From contig NZ_QMHQ01000001.1 of NCBI RefSeq assembly GCF_003313325.1, positions 558,001 to 622,000 on the forward strand: 64,000 nt of DNA, in the 5' to 3' direction. The position numbers were made by a program, and so were the translations under genes. The DNA comes from Pedobacter namyangjuensis (GTDB lineage Bacteria; Bacteroidota; Bacteroidia; Sphingobacteriales; Sphingobacteriaceae). Below, in pieces: positions 32,776 through 41,023 of this stretch (within the stretch, counting starts at the first letter, position 1; every line of letters begins with the position of its first letter). A model generated the notes under the pieces. That model was not told where the DNA came from and did no database searches. It worked only from the letters and a program-made list of their open reading frames with translations.

Positions 32776-35700
32776 GTGAGCATAGGTGGTAAAATCAGGT
32801 TTTTATTAGTACTATTGGGCGTTTGCTGCATTGTTACGGCACTCTCTTTAGATAGCTCTATTACCCAAACCGATTTGCTCTTGCACGAAGTTGCAGATCT
32901 GCAAAAAAGCCTAATTTCTAAAGAGCAAATTGTAGAGAACTATCTTACCGATCCTCAAAAAACAGAGGCGTTAAAAGCCTATAGTAAAGACGAGAAGCTT
33001 GCTGTAAATTTTATAGAATCCAACAGGCCATTGGGCATCAATGTTCTGGTTTACAAAAATAAACAATTGGAGTTTTGGAGTTCAGCTAGGATAAATCCAT
33101 CTCTAGAAAGGCTAAAAGAAGGCCGATCCTTTAGGTTTTTGGCAAACGGTTGGTATGATGTTTTTAAGAAGACAGTAGACAACTATACCTTTGTGTTCTT
33201 TATTACGGTTAAAACACAGTTTAGTATAGAGAATCAGTTTCTGCAGAATAAAATTGTACCAGAACTCTTTCCAAGAAACAGCTTAGAATTAGCAACTTTT
33301 ACCGACAAAAACGTAACGGAGGTTTTCAGTATAAATAAAGAATTTTTATTTCCTGTAAAGCTTAGCGACGAGTATTCTAAAAATATTTATACTAGCATAC
33401 AAATTTGGCTTTGGGTAATCGGCCTGTTTAGTATTTCGCTATTTGTAAATTCTTACTGTTCTTGGCTAGCTCGTAAAGGTTTTTTACTTTCTGCCACCTT
33501 AATAATTACGATTTTCTTTATCGGGATACGCTTGTCTGATTTGCAGTTCTTGTGGTTTAACCACCAATTTAACCTGCAAATATTTAGTCCATCAATTTAT
33601 GCCGAAAGCGATTTGTTGCCATCGCTTGGTGATCTGCTATTAAACGTAATAGCCATTACCTGGATATCGTTATTTGCATACACACATCGCCACCAATACG
33701 TACTGCCGCAGTGGCTCCGCCAAAGCAAGCCTTTAGGTACGGCATTGCTACTGGCAATGTTGGTTGTTTTATCTTTAAGTGCCTTTTTATTGGAGGATGT
33801 TTTTTCGGGACTTATTTATAATTCAAAAATCAATTTTGATATTACCGATATAATTAACCTAGGTTGGATTAGTTGGATTAGTATTCTAATACTGTGTTTG
33901 GTATGGTTTAATATCTATGTGCTGGCGAATATTTTTATAGAATTAAGCAAACAATTGGTTCTTACATCCAAAGAAAAACTCATCGTTTTTTTAACGGCTT
34001 TAGCTGGTTATTTTATTTACAAATTGACAACAGATTTTAATGTTTTCTTTTTGGTTTATGGCCTATTGCTTTTTGTAATAGGATGGAATAATTACATGCA
34101 AGAGCGGAAGTTCTCCATTGCTATTTTTGCAGTGTTGTTTTTATGTATGGCCTTCCTTACATCTTTAAAATACCAAAAATTTGTAGATAATAAGGAGAGG
34201 GCCAACCGAGCTTCCATAGCCGACAAGCTATTGTATGCAGATGATCCGAAGGTAATTAATTCAATTGCCAGTTTTGAGAAGGGTATATCAACGGATAGTG
34301 CTGTTGTAGCTTATTTTAAAAACCCAGCTAGAATTTCTACAGTTGGTTTTCATAACAGTGTTACCAAAAAGTATTTAGATGGTTACCTATCTCGTTTCGA
34401 TTATAATATTTACGAATACAACGTTAACGATTCGCTACTTAACAATCCAACCGGGGTGCCTATCTCAAAGTATAAAAAACTGGTTCGTTCTGGTGCAGTA
34501 AAAACTCCCGAAACTAATTTTTCTTATCGAATTAACGATACTTTCGGGTTTCAAAACTACTTTGGTATAATACCTATTTTTGATAACGGTAATTTGCTCG
34601 GTTCATTGATTATCGAATTAAAATCGCAGGTATACGATTATAACAGCCGTTTTCCGGAGTTATTGATAGAGGGGAAGCTAAAAAGCGATGAAGATCTAAG
34701 CGGTTATTCTTTTGCGTTTTACAAAGACGGAAATCTTTATAATCAGTCTGGAAGTTATACTTACCCAATGGTTAACGCCAACAAGTTTAAAGCTGCCATT
34801 AATACGGTAGAGTTTGAAAACGACGAAACTTATAACCATGCAGTTTACAAGCCAGATAATACCAAGTTAATTGTAATTAGTAAAGAGCGCATTCCGTACA
34901 TTAACCGCTTGGCAAAGCTTTCTTTCTTTTTTTTGGTTTTTATAATTTTTGGTGTGGCAATTTACATTTTAACATGGTTTGTTAGAAAGTTAGAAGATAG
35001 CCGAGCAGGTTGGTTCAGCATAAATCGTTATTTAATGATTAACGCCAACCGAATCCTATACAAAACCAGGATCCAGCTTTCGGTTGTACTTTCGGTAGTG
35101 GCAACATTATTAATTGTAGGCTGGACAACCTTTTTTTACATTAAAGATCAGTACCTAAAACAGCAAGAAACTACCATAAGAGAAAAAATTAGAAAAGTAC
35201 AGCTTTCTTATGAGAGACAACTTTTAAACAACGGTGGTCTAAAAAACGATGAGCAAAGTGTATTGGAGTTTAATCAGTTTGCAGACGTGAACGCATCGTT
35301 TTTAAACCTTTATACTACCAAGGGCGATCTTTATTTAACATCCTTGCCTAAAATGTATACGCTGGGTATTTTAAGCAAAAAAATGGGGCCATTAGCATTT
35401 TTAAATCTAAGTGTAATGCAAAAGTCTGAGTTTTTAAATCCCTCTGAAAAAATAGGGTCATTTAAATACGCGGCCGCTTATGCTCCTATTAGAAATGCGC
35501 AAAATCAAACCATCGCTTACATCGGCTTGCCATATTATGACAACGAAGCCGACTACCAAGATAAAATTGGCTTGTTTATAAATACGCTGATTAACATTTA
35601 TGCGCTTGTTTTTGTATTAATCGGAGTACTTGCCGTTTTCTTAGCCAACCAGATAACAAACCCCTTAACTTTTATTCAGGAGAGTATTAGTAAAACTAAG

Positions 35701-36492
35701 TTGGGCCAAAAAAATCAGCCAATTGTATGGCATCGTCAAGACGAAATTGGTTCATTAATCAAGGAATATAATAAAATGATAGCTGCGTTAGAGCTGAGCG
35801 CCACCAAATTGGCTAGATCTGAACGGGAGAGCGCTTGGCGGGAAATGGCCAAGCAGGTTGCCCATGAGATTAAAAACCCTTTAACGCCTTTAAAATTAGG
35901 CGTACAGCTATTAGAAAAATCTTGGAAAGAAGGCGATCCGAATTTTGAACGCAAGTTTGCCAGTTTTAACAAGTCGTTTATAGAGCAGATAGATAGTTTG
36001 GCGTCTATTGCATCAGAGTTCTCAAATTTTGCTAAAATGCCAGATACTAAGTTAGAGGAATTGGAGCTATTGCCCATTATTGAGCATACCGTATCGGTGT
36101 TTAATAGTACGGATAACGTAGAAATTGTTTTACTGAATAGAAGCAATAGGGCAATTAAAATTTTAGGGGATAAGGATCAGCTGATGCGTACATTTAACAA
36201 CCTACTTAAAAACGCAATTGAGGCTAGTGAGGGCAAAGAACGTTGCGCAATTAAAATAAAGGTAATCAACGATGAAAAACAGGTATATGTAGAAGTTGAA
36301 GATAACGGAAAAGGAATTGATCCATTATTACAGGATAAGATTTTTGTTCCTAATTTTACTACAAAATCATCTGGAACAGGCTTGGGGTTGGCTTTTGTAA
36401 AACAAGCTACTGAAAATGCGGGCGGTAGTGTAGAATTTAAGTCGGAAATAGCGCAGGGAACAACTTTCTATTTAAATTATCCGCTGGTTTAG
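32776..36492 (+). CDS. large membrane sensor histidine kinase, NtrY-like
   Basis: A 1238-residue kinase starting at GTG. A first membrane helix (FLLVLLGVCCIVTAL) and an extracellular segment precede a cluster of membrane helices at about 205-465. A second large external region (470-715), two more helices and another external stretch follow. HAMP lies at about 955-1005 (NQITNPLTFIQESISK), then the phospho-acceptor motif QVAHEIKNPLTPLKLG (His near 1029), the N box NNLLKNAIEAS, G1 DNGKGID and G2 GTGLGLAFV. The HEIKNPLTP box matches NtrY-type kinases. No response regulator is adjacent. Confidence 0.92.
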   Translation: MSIGGKIRFLLVLLGVCCIVTALSLDSSITQTDLLLHEVADLQKSLISKEQIVENYLTDPQKTEALKAYSKDEKLAVNFIESNRPLGINVLVYKNKQLEFWSSARINPSLERLKEGRSFRFLANGWYDVFKKTVDNYTFVFFITVKTQFSIENQFLQNKIVPELFPRNSLELATFTDKNVTEVFSINKEFLFPVKLSDEYSKNIYTSIQIWLWVIGLFSISLFVNSYCSWLARKGFLLSATLIITIFFIGIRLSDLQFLWFNHQFNLQIFSPSIYAESDLLPSLGDLLLNVIAITWISLFAYTHRHQYVLPQWLRQSKPLGTALLLAMLVVLSLSAFLLEDVFSGLIYNSKINFDITDIINLGWISWISILILCLVWFNIYVLANIFIELSKQLVLTSKEKLIVFLTALAGYFIYKLTTDFNVFFLVYGLLLFVIGWNNYMQERKFSIAIFAVLFLCMAFLTSLKYQKFVDNKERANRASIADKLLYADDPKVINSIASFEKGISTDSAVVAYFKNPARISTVGFHNSVTKKYLDGYLSRFDYNIYEYNVNDSLLNNPTGVPISKYKKLVRSGAVKTPETNFSYRINDTFGFQNYFGIIPIFDNGNLLGSLIIELKSQVYDYNSRFPELLIEGKLKSDEDLSGYSFAFYKDGNLYNQSGSYTYPMVNANKFKAAINTVEFENDETYNHAVYKPDNTKLIVISKERIPYINRLAKLSFFFLVFIIFGVAIYILTWFVRKLEDSRAGWFSINRYLMINANRILYKTRIQLSVVLSVVATLLIVGWTTFFYIKDQYLKQQETTIREKIRKVQLSYERQLLNNGGLKNDEQSVLEFNQFADVNASFLNLYTTKGDLYLTSLPKMYTLGILSKKMGPLAFLNLSVMQKSEFLNPSEKIGSFKYAAAYAPIRNAQNQTIAYIGLPYYDNEADYQDKIGLFINTLINIYALVFVLIGVLAVFLANQITNPLTFIQESISKTKLGQKNQPIVWHRQDEIGSLIKEYNKMIAALELSATKLARSERESAWREMAKQVAHEIKNPLTPLKLGVQLLEKSWKEGDPNFERKFASFNKSFIEQIDSLASIASEFSNFAKMPDTKLEELELLPIIEHTVSVFNSTDNVEIVLLNRSNRAIKILGDKDQLMRTFNNLLKNAIEASEGKERCAIKIKVINDEKQVYVEVEDNGKGIDPLLQDKIFVPNFTTKSSGTGLGLAFVKQATENAGGSVEFKSEIAQGTTFYLNYPLV

Positions 36493-37398
36493 CTATCTAA
36501 GAGAGATATCTCCTTTGCCCATAACGTGGCCGTCGGCATAAAGGATAATGGCATATTTGCCTTTAATGAACGCTTGTGGATTGGTCCAATCTATTTTGTA
36601 TTCGGTATCGTCATTGTTATAAGAAAACTCAATTGCTGTGCTGTATTGCATTTCTTGTCCGTCTATTACAAACATATTTTTATTGTTTGCAACAAGGTTT
36701 CCTGCCGGATCAAAAACACGTAAATATACTTTATGGTAATTTTTTTGGGCTAAGCTGTTGGGTACAATGCTAAAATCGATAGTTAACTTATTTGCAGTAC
36801 TAGCTCGGGTAACTAAACTTGTTTTACCACTACTTTTTACTCTATATGCATGTATGTTAATATTTGATGCCTTTAACGCAGCGCCAACTTTTACTTTAGC
36901 GTTTAAATCCTGATTTTCTTTTTCTAGTATCTCGTTACGGTCGTTGTAGCTGCTTACAGTATTCTTTAAACTATCCCTTTCGGTACGCAAATAAGCGTTT
37001 TCCTTTTCTAATCTGGTAATTTGATCATTGTAGTTTTTTACAAACTCCCTCAATTGTGTAATCTGCTCTTTGGCGTCGTCCAAATCGCCCTGCGTAAGCT
37101 CTCCTTTTTGTAAGGCAACCTTTAGCTCCTCTATTTTTTGTCTCGCTAACTTTTGTTCCTCTACAAGCTTTTCGCTTAAGTCTACGTTTAACGAGTTAAC
37201 CTTGTCTAATTCAACCTCAATTTTTTCAACCTCTAATTTTAAACGGTCTTTTTCGGTGCTTACGGTTACAAATCTGCTACTTTGCTGTCGGTCTTTAAAA
37301 TAGAGATAGGCATTAATGCCTAACAATGCAGCAATTACGATAACTAAAAAGTAAACCTTATTCCTGTCAACTTTGTTTACTTGTTCTTGGTCTTGCAT
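36493..37398 (-). CDS. membrane-anchored coiled-coil protein
   Basis: A 301-residue protein with a single membrane segment at residues 15-33 (VYFLVIVIAALLGINAYLYF). A long Glu/Lys/Leu-rich coiled coil follows at about 40-175, then a C-terminal beta domain (residues 180-301) with VTRASTANKLTIDFSIVPN, YLRVFDPAGNLVAN and KYAIILYADG. No named family was recognised. The stop codon abuts the histidine kinase stop with no bases between. A cell-envelope role is likely from topology only. Confidence 0.75.
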   Translation of the reverse strand: MQDQEQVNKVDRNKVYFLVIVIAALLGINAYLYFKDRQQSSRFVTVSTEKDRLKLEVEKIEVELDKVNSLNVDLSEKLVEEQKLARQKIEELKVALQKGELTQGDLDDAKEQITQLREFVKNYNDQITRLEKENAYLRTERDSLKNTVSSYNDRNEILEKENQDLNAKVKVGAALKASNINIHAYRVKSSGKTSLVTRASTANKLTIDFSIVPNSLAQKNYHKVYLRVFDPAGNLVANNKNMFVIDGQEMQYSTAIEFSYNNDDTEYKIDWTNPQAFIKGKYAIILYADGHVMGKGDISLR

Positions 37399-37624
37399 AG
37401 TATTAATTTTCGAGTGGATTTCTTTCCACTAAATTTTAATTTCAAGTGTTTGGGTGGTTTTAAAAGGCGGCTAACATAATATAAAAAATCAATAATTGTA
37501 AAATTAATAGCACTTTTGCATCAGATAGTTTCAAAAAAACCGTTAACATGCTTAGTACAAAGTAAAAATTGTACGCTTATCCACACAAATCAAACCAAAG
37601 CATTCGTGCTGTTCCCGTTTTATA

Positions 37625-39166
37625 ATGAATAAATGCCTTAAATCTCTACTGTTTCTACTATTAATTACACCACTGATTTCGATTGCGCAAAACACCGCAA
37701 AAATTGCTCCAAAACGCGAATTTAGAGGCGTTTGGGTGGCAACCGTAACCAATATAGATTGGCCGTCTAGACAAGGTTTAACCATAGACCAGCAGAAAGC
37801 GGAGCTGATTGGTATCTTGGAGCGACATAAAAGACAAGGTTTAAACGCAATAATGTTACAAATTAGGCCAACGGCCGATGCATTATATGCTAAATCCAGA
37901 GAGCTTTGGAGCCATTGGCTAATGGGTAAGCAAGGTTTGGCGCCTGCAGAAGGATATGATCCTTTGCAATTTGCCATTAAGGAGGCACACAGTAGGGGAA
38001 TGGAATTGCATGCTTGGTTTAATCCGTACCGGGCAACTATGAGCGCTAATTCAATTACTCATGCAAACCACATTACTAAAGAAAAACCAGAGTTGTTTTA
38101 TACTTATGCTGGGCAAAAATTGTTCGATCCAGGATTGCCTGAAGTGCGAGAATACATTACACAAGTTATTTTAGATGTTGTTAAAGGTTACGACATTGAT
38201 GGTGTTCACTTTGACGATTATTTTTATCCTTACCGCGTTGCTGGCCAGGTTATAAGTGATGGAGCAACCTTTGCTAAATACCCCAATGGTTTCACAAACG
38301 TGGCCGATTGGCGCAGAAACAATGTTGACGTGTTGATTAAAATGGTAAATGATAGTGTTCATCATTATAAAAAACACGTAAAATTTGGGGTAAGTCCTTT
38401 TGGTATTTGGCGCAACTTTCGCGAAGACACGCTGGGTTCAAAAACGAGTGGCTTATCAAACTACGGAGAGCTTTACGCCGACTCGAGAAAGTGGATAAAA
38501 GAAGGCTGGGTAGATTATATTAACCCACAAATTTATTTCACTTTTAGCAGGGCAGTTGCACCATTTGGCACTTTGCTAGATTGGTGGGGCAAAAATACCT
38601 ATGGCAGGCATTTGTACATTGGGCAGGCGGCTTATCTGGTGCACGATGGTAGAACAAAAAAAGAACCCGCGTGGGCTAGGCTTAGCGAAATCCCTAATCA
38701 GATCAGGGCCATAAGAGCTAATAATTTGGCACAAGGTAGCGTGTATTTTAGTTCTAAATCGCTTTCTACAGTTGCTAAAGCAGTTGCAGACTCACTACAG
38801 AAAGATTTTTATAAATATCCGGCTTTGCCACCGCAAATGCCTTGGTTAGATGAAATTGAGCCAAATGCACCACAGCAACTAACTGCCGATGCGTTGGAAG
38901 ATGGCGTAAATTTAAAATGGATTAAACCCTTAAAAGCTAGCGATGGAGAAACTGCATCTGGCTATGTGGTTTACCGATTCGAAGAAGGCGAAAAGATTAA
39001 TGTGCTGAGTGCTAAAAATATTTTGCACATAAGTTTTGAGGATTTTACGTTCTATTTAGATACAAACGTAGAAAAAGGAAAACGTTATAATTACCTGGTT
39101 ACTGCCCTAGATCGGTTAAAGAACGAAAGCGAAGCTAGCGGACCAGTGGGTGTGCAGGCAAAATAA
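37625..39166 (+). CDS. secreted GHL10-type glycoside hydrolase (DUF187)
   Basis: A 513-residue protein with a signal peptide (MNKCLKSLLFLLLITPLISIAQ). The TIM-barrel domain at about 33-400 carries FRGVWVATVTNIDWPS, QGLNAIMLQIRPTADALY, AWFNPYRA, DIDGVHFDDYFYPY (probable acidic site) and VDYINPQIYF, typical of the glycosyl hydrolase-like 10 (PF02638) family. Residues about 415-510 form a fibronectin III-like domain. Related E. coli YngK-like proteins are linked to cell-wall glycans. The substrate is unknown. Confidence 0.88.
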   Translation: MNKCLKSLLFLLLITPLISIAQNTAKIAPKREFRGVWVATVTNIDWPSRQGLTIDQQKAELIGILERHKRQGLNAIMLQIRPTADALYAKSRELWSHWLMGKQGLAPAEGYDPLQFAIKEAHSRGMELHAWFNPYRATMSANSITHANHITKEKPELFYTYAGQKLFDPGLPEVREYITQVILDVVKGYDIDGVHFDDYFYPYRVAGQVISDGATFAKYPNGFTNVADWRRNNVDVLIKMVNDSVHHYKKHVKFGVSPFGIWRNFREDTLGSKTSGLSNYGELYADSRKWIKEGWVDYINPQIYFTFSRAVAPFGTLLDWWGKNTYGRHLYIGQAAYLVHDGRTKKEPAWARLSEIPNQIRAIRANNLAQGSVYFSSKSLSTVAKAVADSLQKDFYKYPALPPQMPWLDEIEPNAPQQLTADALEDGVNLKWIKPLKASDGETASGYVVYRFEEGEKINVLSAKNILHISFEDFTFYLDTNVEKGKRYNYLVTALDRLKNESEASGPVGVQAK

Positions 39167-39442
39167 GAAGAGCATAAAACAGGTTTAATAAAATCAGTAA
39201 AACCTGTCTAACATGCTGTTTTTACTAAATTTTTTATCGCAATAAGTCTGTCTTAGTTTATAAAACCACGCAGTGGTGAATTTACTTTATAAATATGCGC
39301 TGGAGTGAGCGTATGTTGGCTTGCCCGCCAATGCTTATCTTAATTACATTGCCAGCGGAAATGGGTTTTCTTAAATTGATTTCTAGCTAATAAATTGTTT
39401 TGTTTTTAGCAAATTAATGTAGTTGCGTTTGGCAAATTCAGT

Positions 39443-39502
39443 CCTGCTATACACTCCAAGCCTTCGTTCGTGCCTTACTATGGGCTTTCCGTTTCTATCA
39501 GG
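39443..39502. repeat. dispersed CCTGAT...AGCAGG intergenic repeat
   Basis: Read on the minus strand it starts CCTGATAG, passes through GGAAAGCCC and GGCACGAACG, and ends TATAGCAGG. It shares its ends and the GGCACGA core with the element at 7289-7340 in the opposite orientation. Confidence 0.6.
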
Positions 39503-39577
39503 TTTATATTTTAACGCATCTGCCTTTTAGGCAACGTTGCAAACTGCCAAAAGAATTACCGCTAGTTGTACTATAAA

Positions 39578-39635
39578 CCCTATTGTAACGTATGCCGGCC
39601 CAAATTTTGGGCTCGGCAGCAGAGAAAAGAGGGGC
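39578..39635. repeat. structured intergenic repeat, unit type 2-like
   Basis: TGCCG (39593-39597) and GCCCAAA (39598-39604) pair with TTTGGGC (39606-39612) and CGGCA (39614-39618), with one bulged T. The left flank TAAACCCTATTGTAACG and the right flank GAGGGGCT resemble the outer arms of 14112-14166 and 29802-29878. Confidence 0.5.
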
Positions 39636-39687
39636 TACATTGGCCATAGCTGCTTACATTGTTTTTCTACTAATCGAATTTAAAAGA

Positions 39688-40914
39688 CTACCTCCAAAAG
39701 TTAGAAAGCAACGAGGTTTGTATGGAAATTTTGCTCAATTGAGATAAGCTGTTGGGATTGCTGTAGTTAAATTGGTAAACACCTCCGTCGCCGGTCACAA
39801 TTAAAGATTTCGGTCCGGCAATCACATCAAAAGTTTTAATCCCTTTTAGGTGCTGTAAAAGGTTTTTTCCTATGAGGTTTTTGTCGGCGATGTTAAAGGT
39901 TTTTAAACCGTAGCTGCCTTCGCAAAGAAATAGGTTATTGCCACTTACACTTAAACCATGCGGATTTTGCATTGGGTAAACAGCCACTAGTTTCGGATTG
40001 CTGGCGTCTGCAATATCTACAACCTCAAGTTGGTTGGTGCCTTGCATGCACATGTTTCCGGTACGCAAGGTTACGTAAGCGTATTTGCCTTGAACCACAA
40101 CCGGATCGCAGGCCAAAACATGACTATAGGTAGATAGTTTTACCGGATTGGCAGCATCGCTAGCATTAAAAATATGCATACCTCTGTTAGTTCCGATAAA
40201 CAGCTTGTTTTCGTAAGGGAAAATAGTCTCCACACCCCAACCTAAGTTAATAGATTTTACAAAAACAGGATTTGAAGCAGTTTTAATATCAAATAAACTT
40301 AAGTCTGATTGCCCAACGGTATACAAATGGCTGTTTAATAAAGTAAAACGAGCCATTGAACCACCTTGTCCGGTTGAGCTGTAACTTGTACTAGCGTCCA
40401 TTAGTTGTTTATTGTTAGACCTGTTTCTTCTAATAAGCGAATCTTTATACGTAACTACACGTTTTTGTACGCTGTTGTTATCAAAATAAAATTGCTTAAA
40501 AACATCTTTTACTCTTTTTACCTGTTTAATGTTTTCCATTGCAGAGAGATCAAAAGCAAGTAAATCTACGTAGCTATCAGCGTAGAGAATATTATTGCTC
40601 ACTGCCAAATCTACATTTCCGGGAATTTGCAAAAAGGCAACATTAACGGGTGCGCTTGGGTTGCTGTTATTGTAAATGTGTATGCCTTTGCTAGGTTCGT
40701 TAATAAACAGAAAATCTTGGTAGATATATATTTTTCCGGATTTTTCTGCTTTTATAGGATTGGTAATTCCTACGGGTAAATCTCGCATTTGCTCTACGGT
40801 AATAACTTTCGGAATCTGAACAAGTTCAAGCGTATCGCCATCACCTTTTTTGCATTGTGTAAACAGAACTAATGTAACGAAAAATAGAAAGCTGTTAAGT
40901 AAGATTTTTCTCAT
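39688..40914 (-). CDS. LVIVD-repeat lipoprotein
   Basis: A 408-residue lipoprotein, lipobox LFTQC near residue 21, followed by CKKGDGD. The body is a beta-propeller of LVIVD-type repeats: KGIHIYNNSNPSAPVNVAF, LSLFDIKTASNPVFVKSI, GMHIFNASDAANPVKLSTY and LEVVDIADASNPKLVAVY. Such proteins are surface-exposed in Bacteroidetes, with unknown function. It is on the same strand as the M16 protease gene but separated from it by a terminator. Confidence 0.88.
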   Translation of the reverse strand: MRKILLNSFLFFVTLVLFTQCKKGDGDTLELVQIPKVITVEQMRDLPVGITNPIKAEKSGKIYIYQDFLFINEPSKGIHIYNNSNPSAPVNVAFLQIPGNVDLAVSNNILYADSYVDLLAFDLSAMENIKQVKRVKDVFKQFYFDNNSVQKRVVTYKDSLIRRNRSNNKQLMDASTSYSSTGQGGSMARFTLLNSHLYTVGQSDLSLFDIKTASNPVFVKSINLGWGVETIFPYENKLFIGTNRGMHIFNASDAANPVKLSTYSHVLACDPVVVQGKYAYVTLRTGNMCMQGTNQLEVVDIADASNPKLVAVYPMQNPHGLSVSGNNLFLCEGSYGLKTFNIADKNLIGKNLLQHLKGIKTFDVIAGPKSLIVTGDGGVYQFNYSNPNSLSQLSKISIQTSLLSNFWR

Positions 40915-40978
40915 GGTTTATTGGTTTTTAGGTAGATACGAGTCAAAGCTTGTAAACGCTACACTAGCTATTAAATAA

Positions 40979-41010
40979 AAAAAACCTCCCAAAAAATTGA
41001 GAGGTTTTTT
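40979..41010 (-). terminator. terminator of M16 protease gene
   Basis: AAAACCTC (40981-40988) pairs with GAGGTTTT (41001-41008). Read on the minus strand it is followed by a T run. It lies 14 bases past the M16 stop. Confidence 0.8.
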
Positions 41011-41023
41011 ACAGCAAAGCTTT

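Larger units (their letters stand above)
39167..39687. other. 521-base non-coding convergent gap with repeats
   Basis: The gap between the GHL10 gene (+) and the LVIVD gene (-) holds no credible ORF. It contains a CCTGAT-family repeat at 39443-39502 and a structured hairpin element at 39578-39635; the left part (39167-39440) shows only AT-rich sequence with short inverted pieces. Confidence 0.7.

Noticed and set aside
35736..36146. Minus-strand ORF inside the histidine kinase
   Set aside because: It lies over the HAMP and phospho-acceptor regions of a conserved kinase, so it is a shadow.
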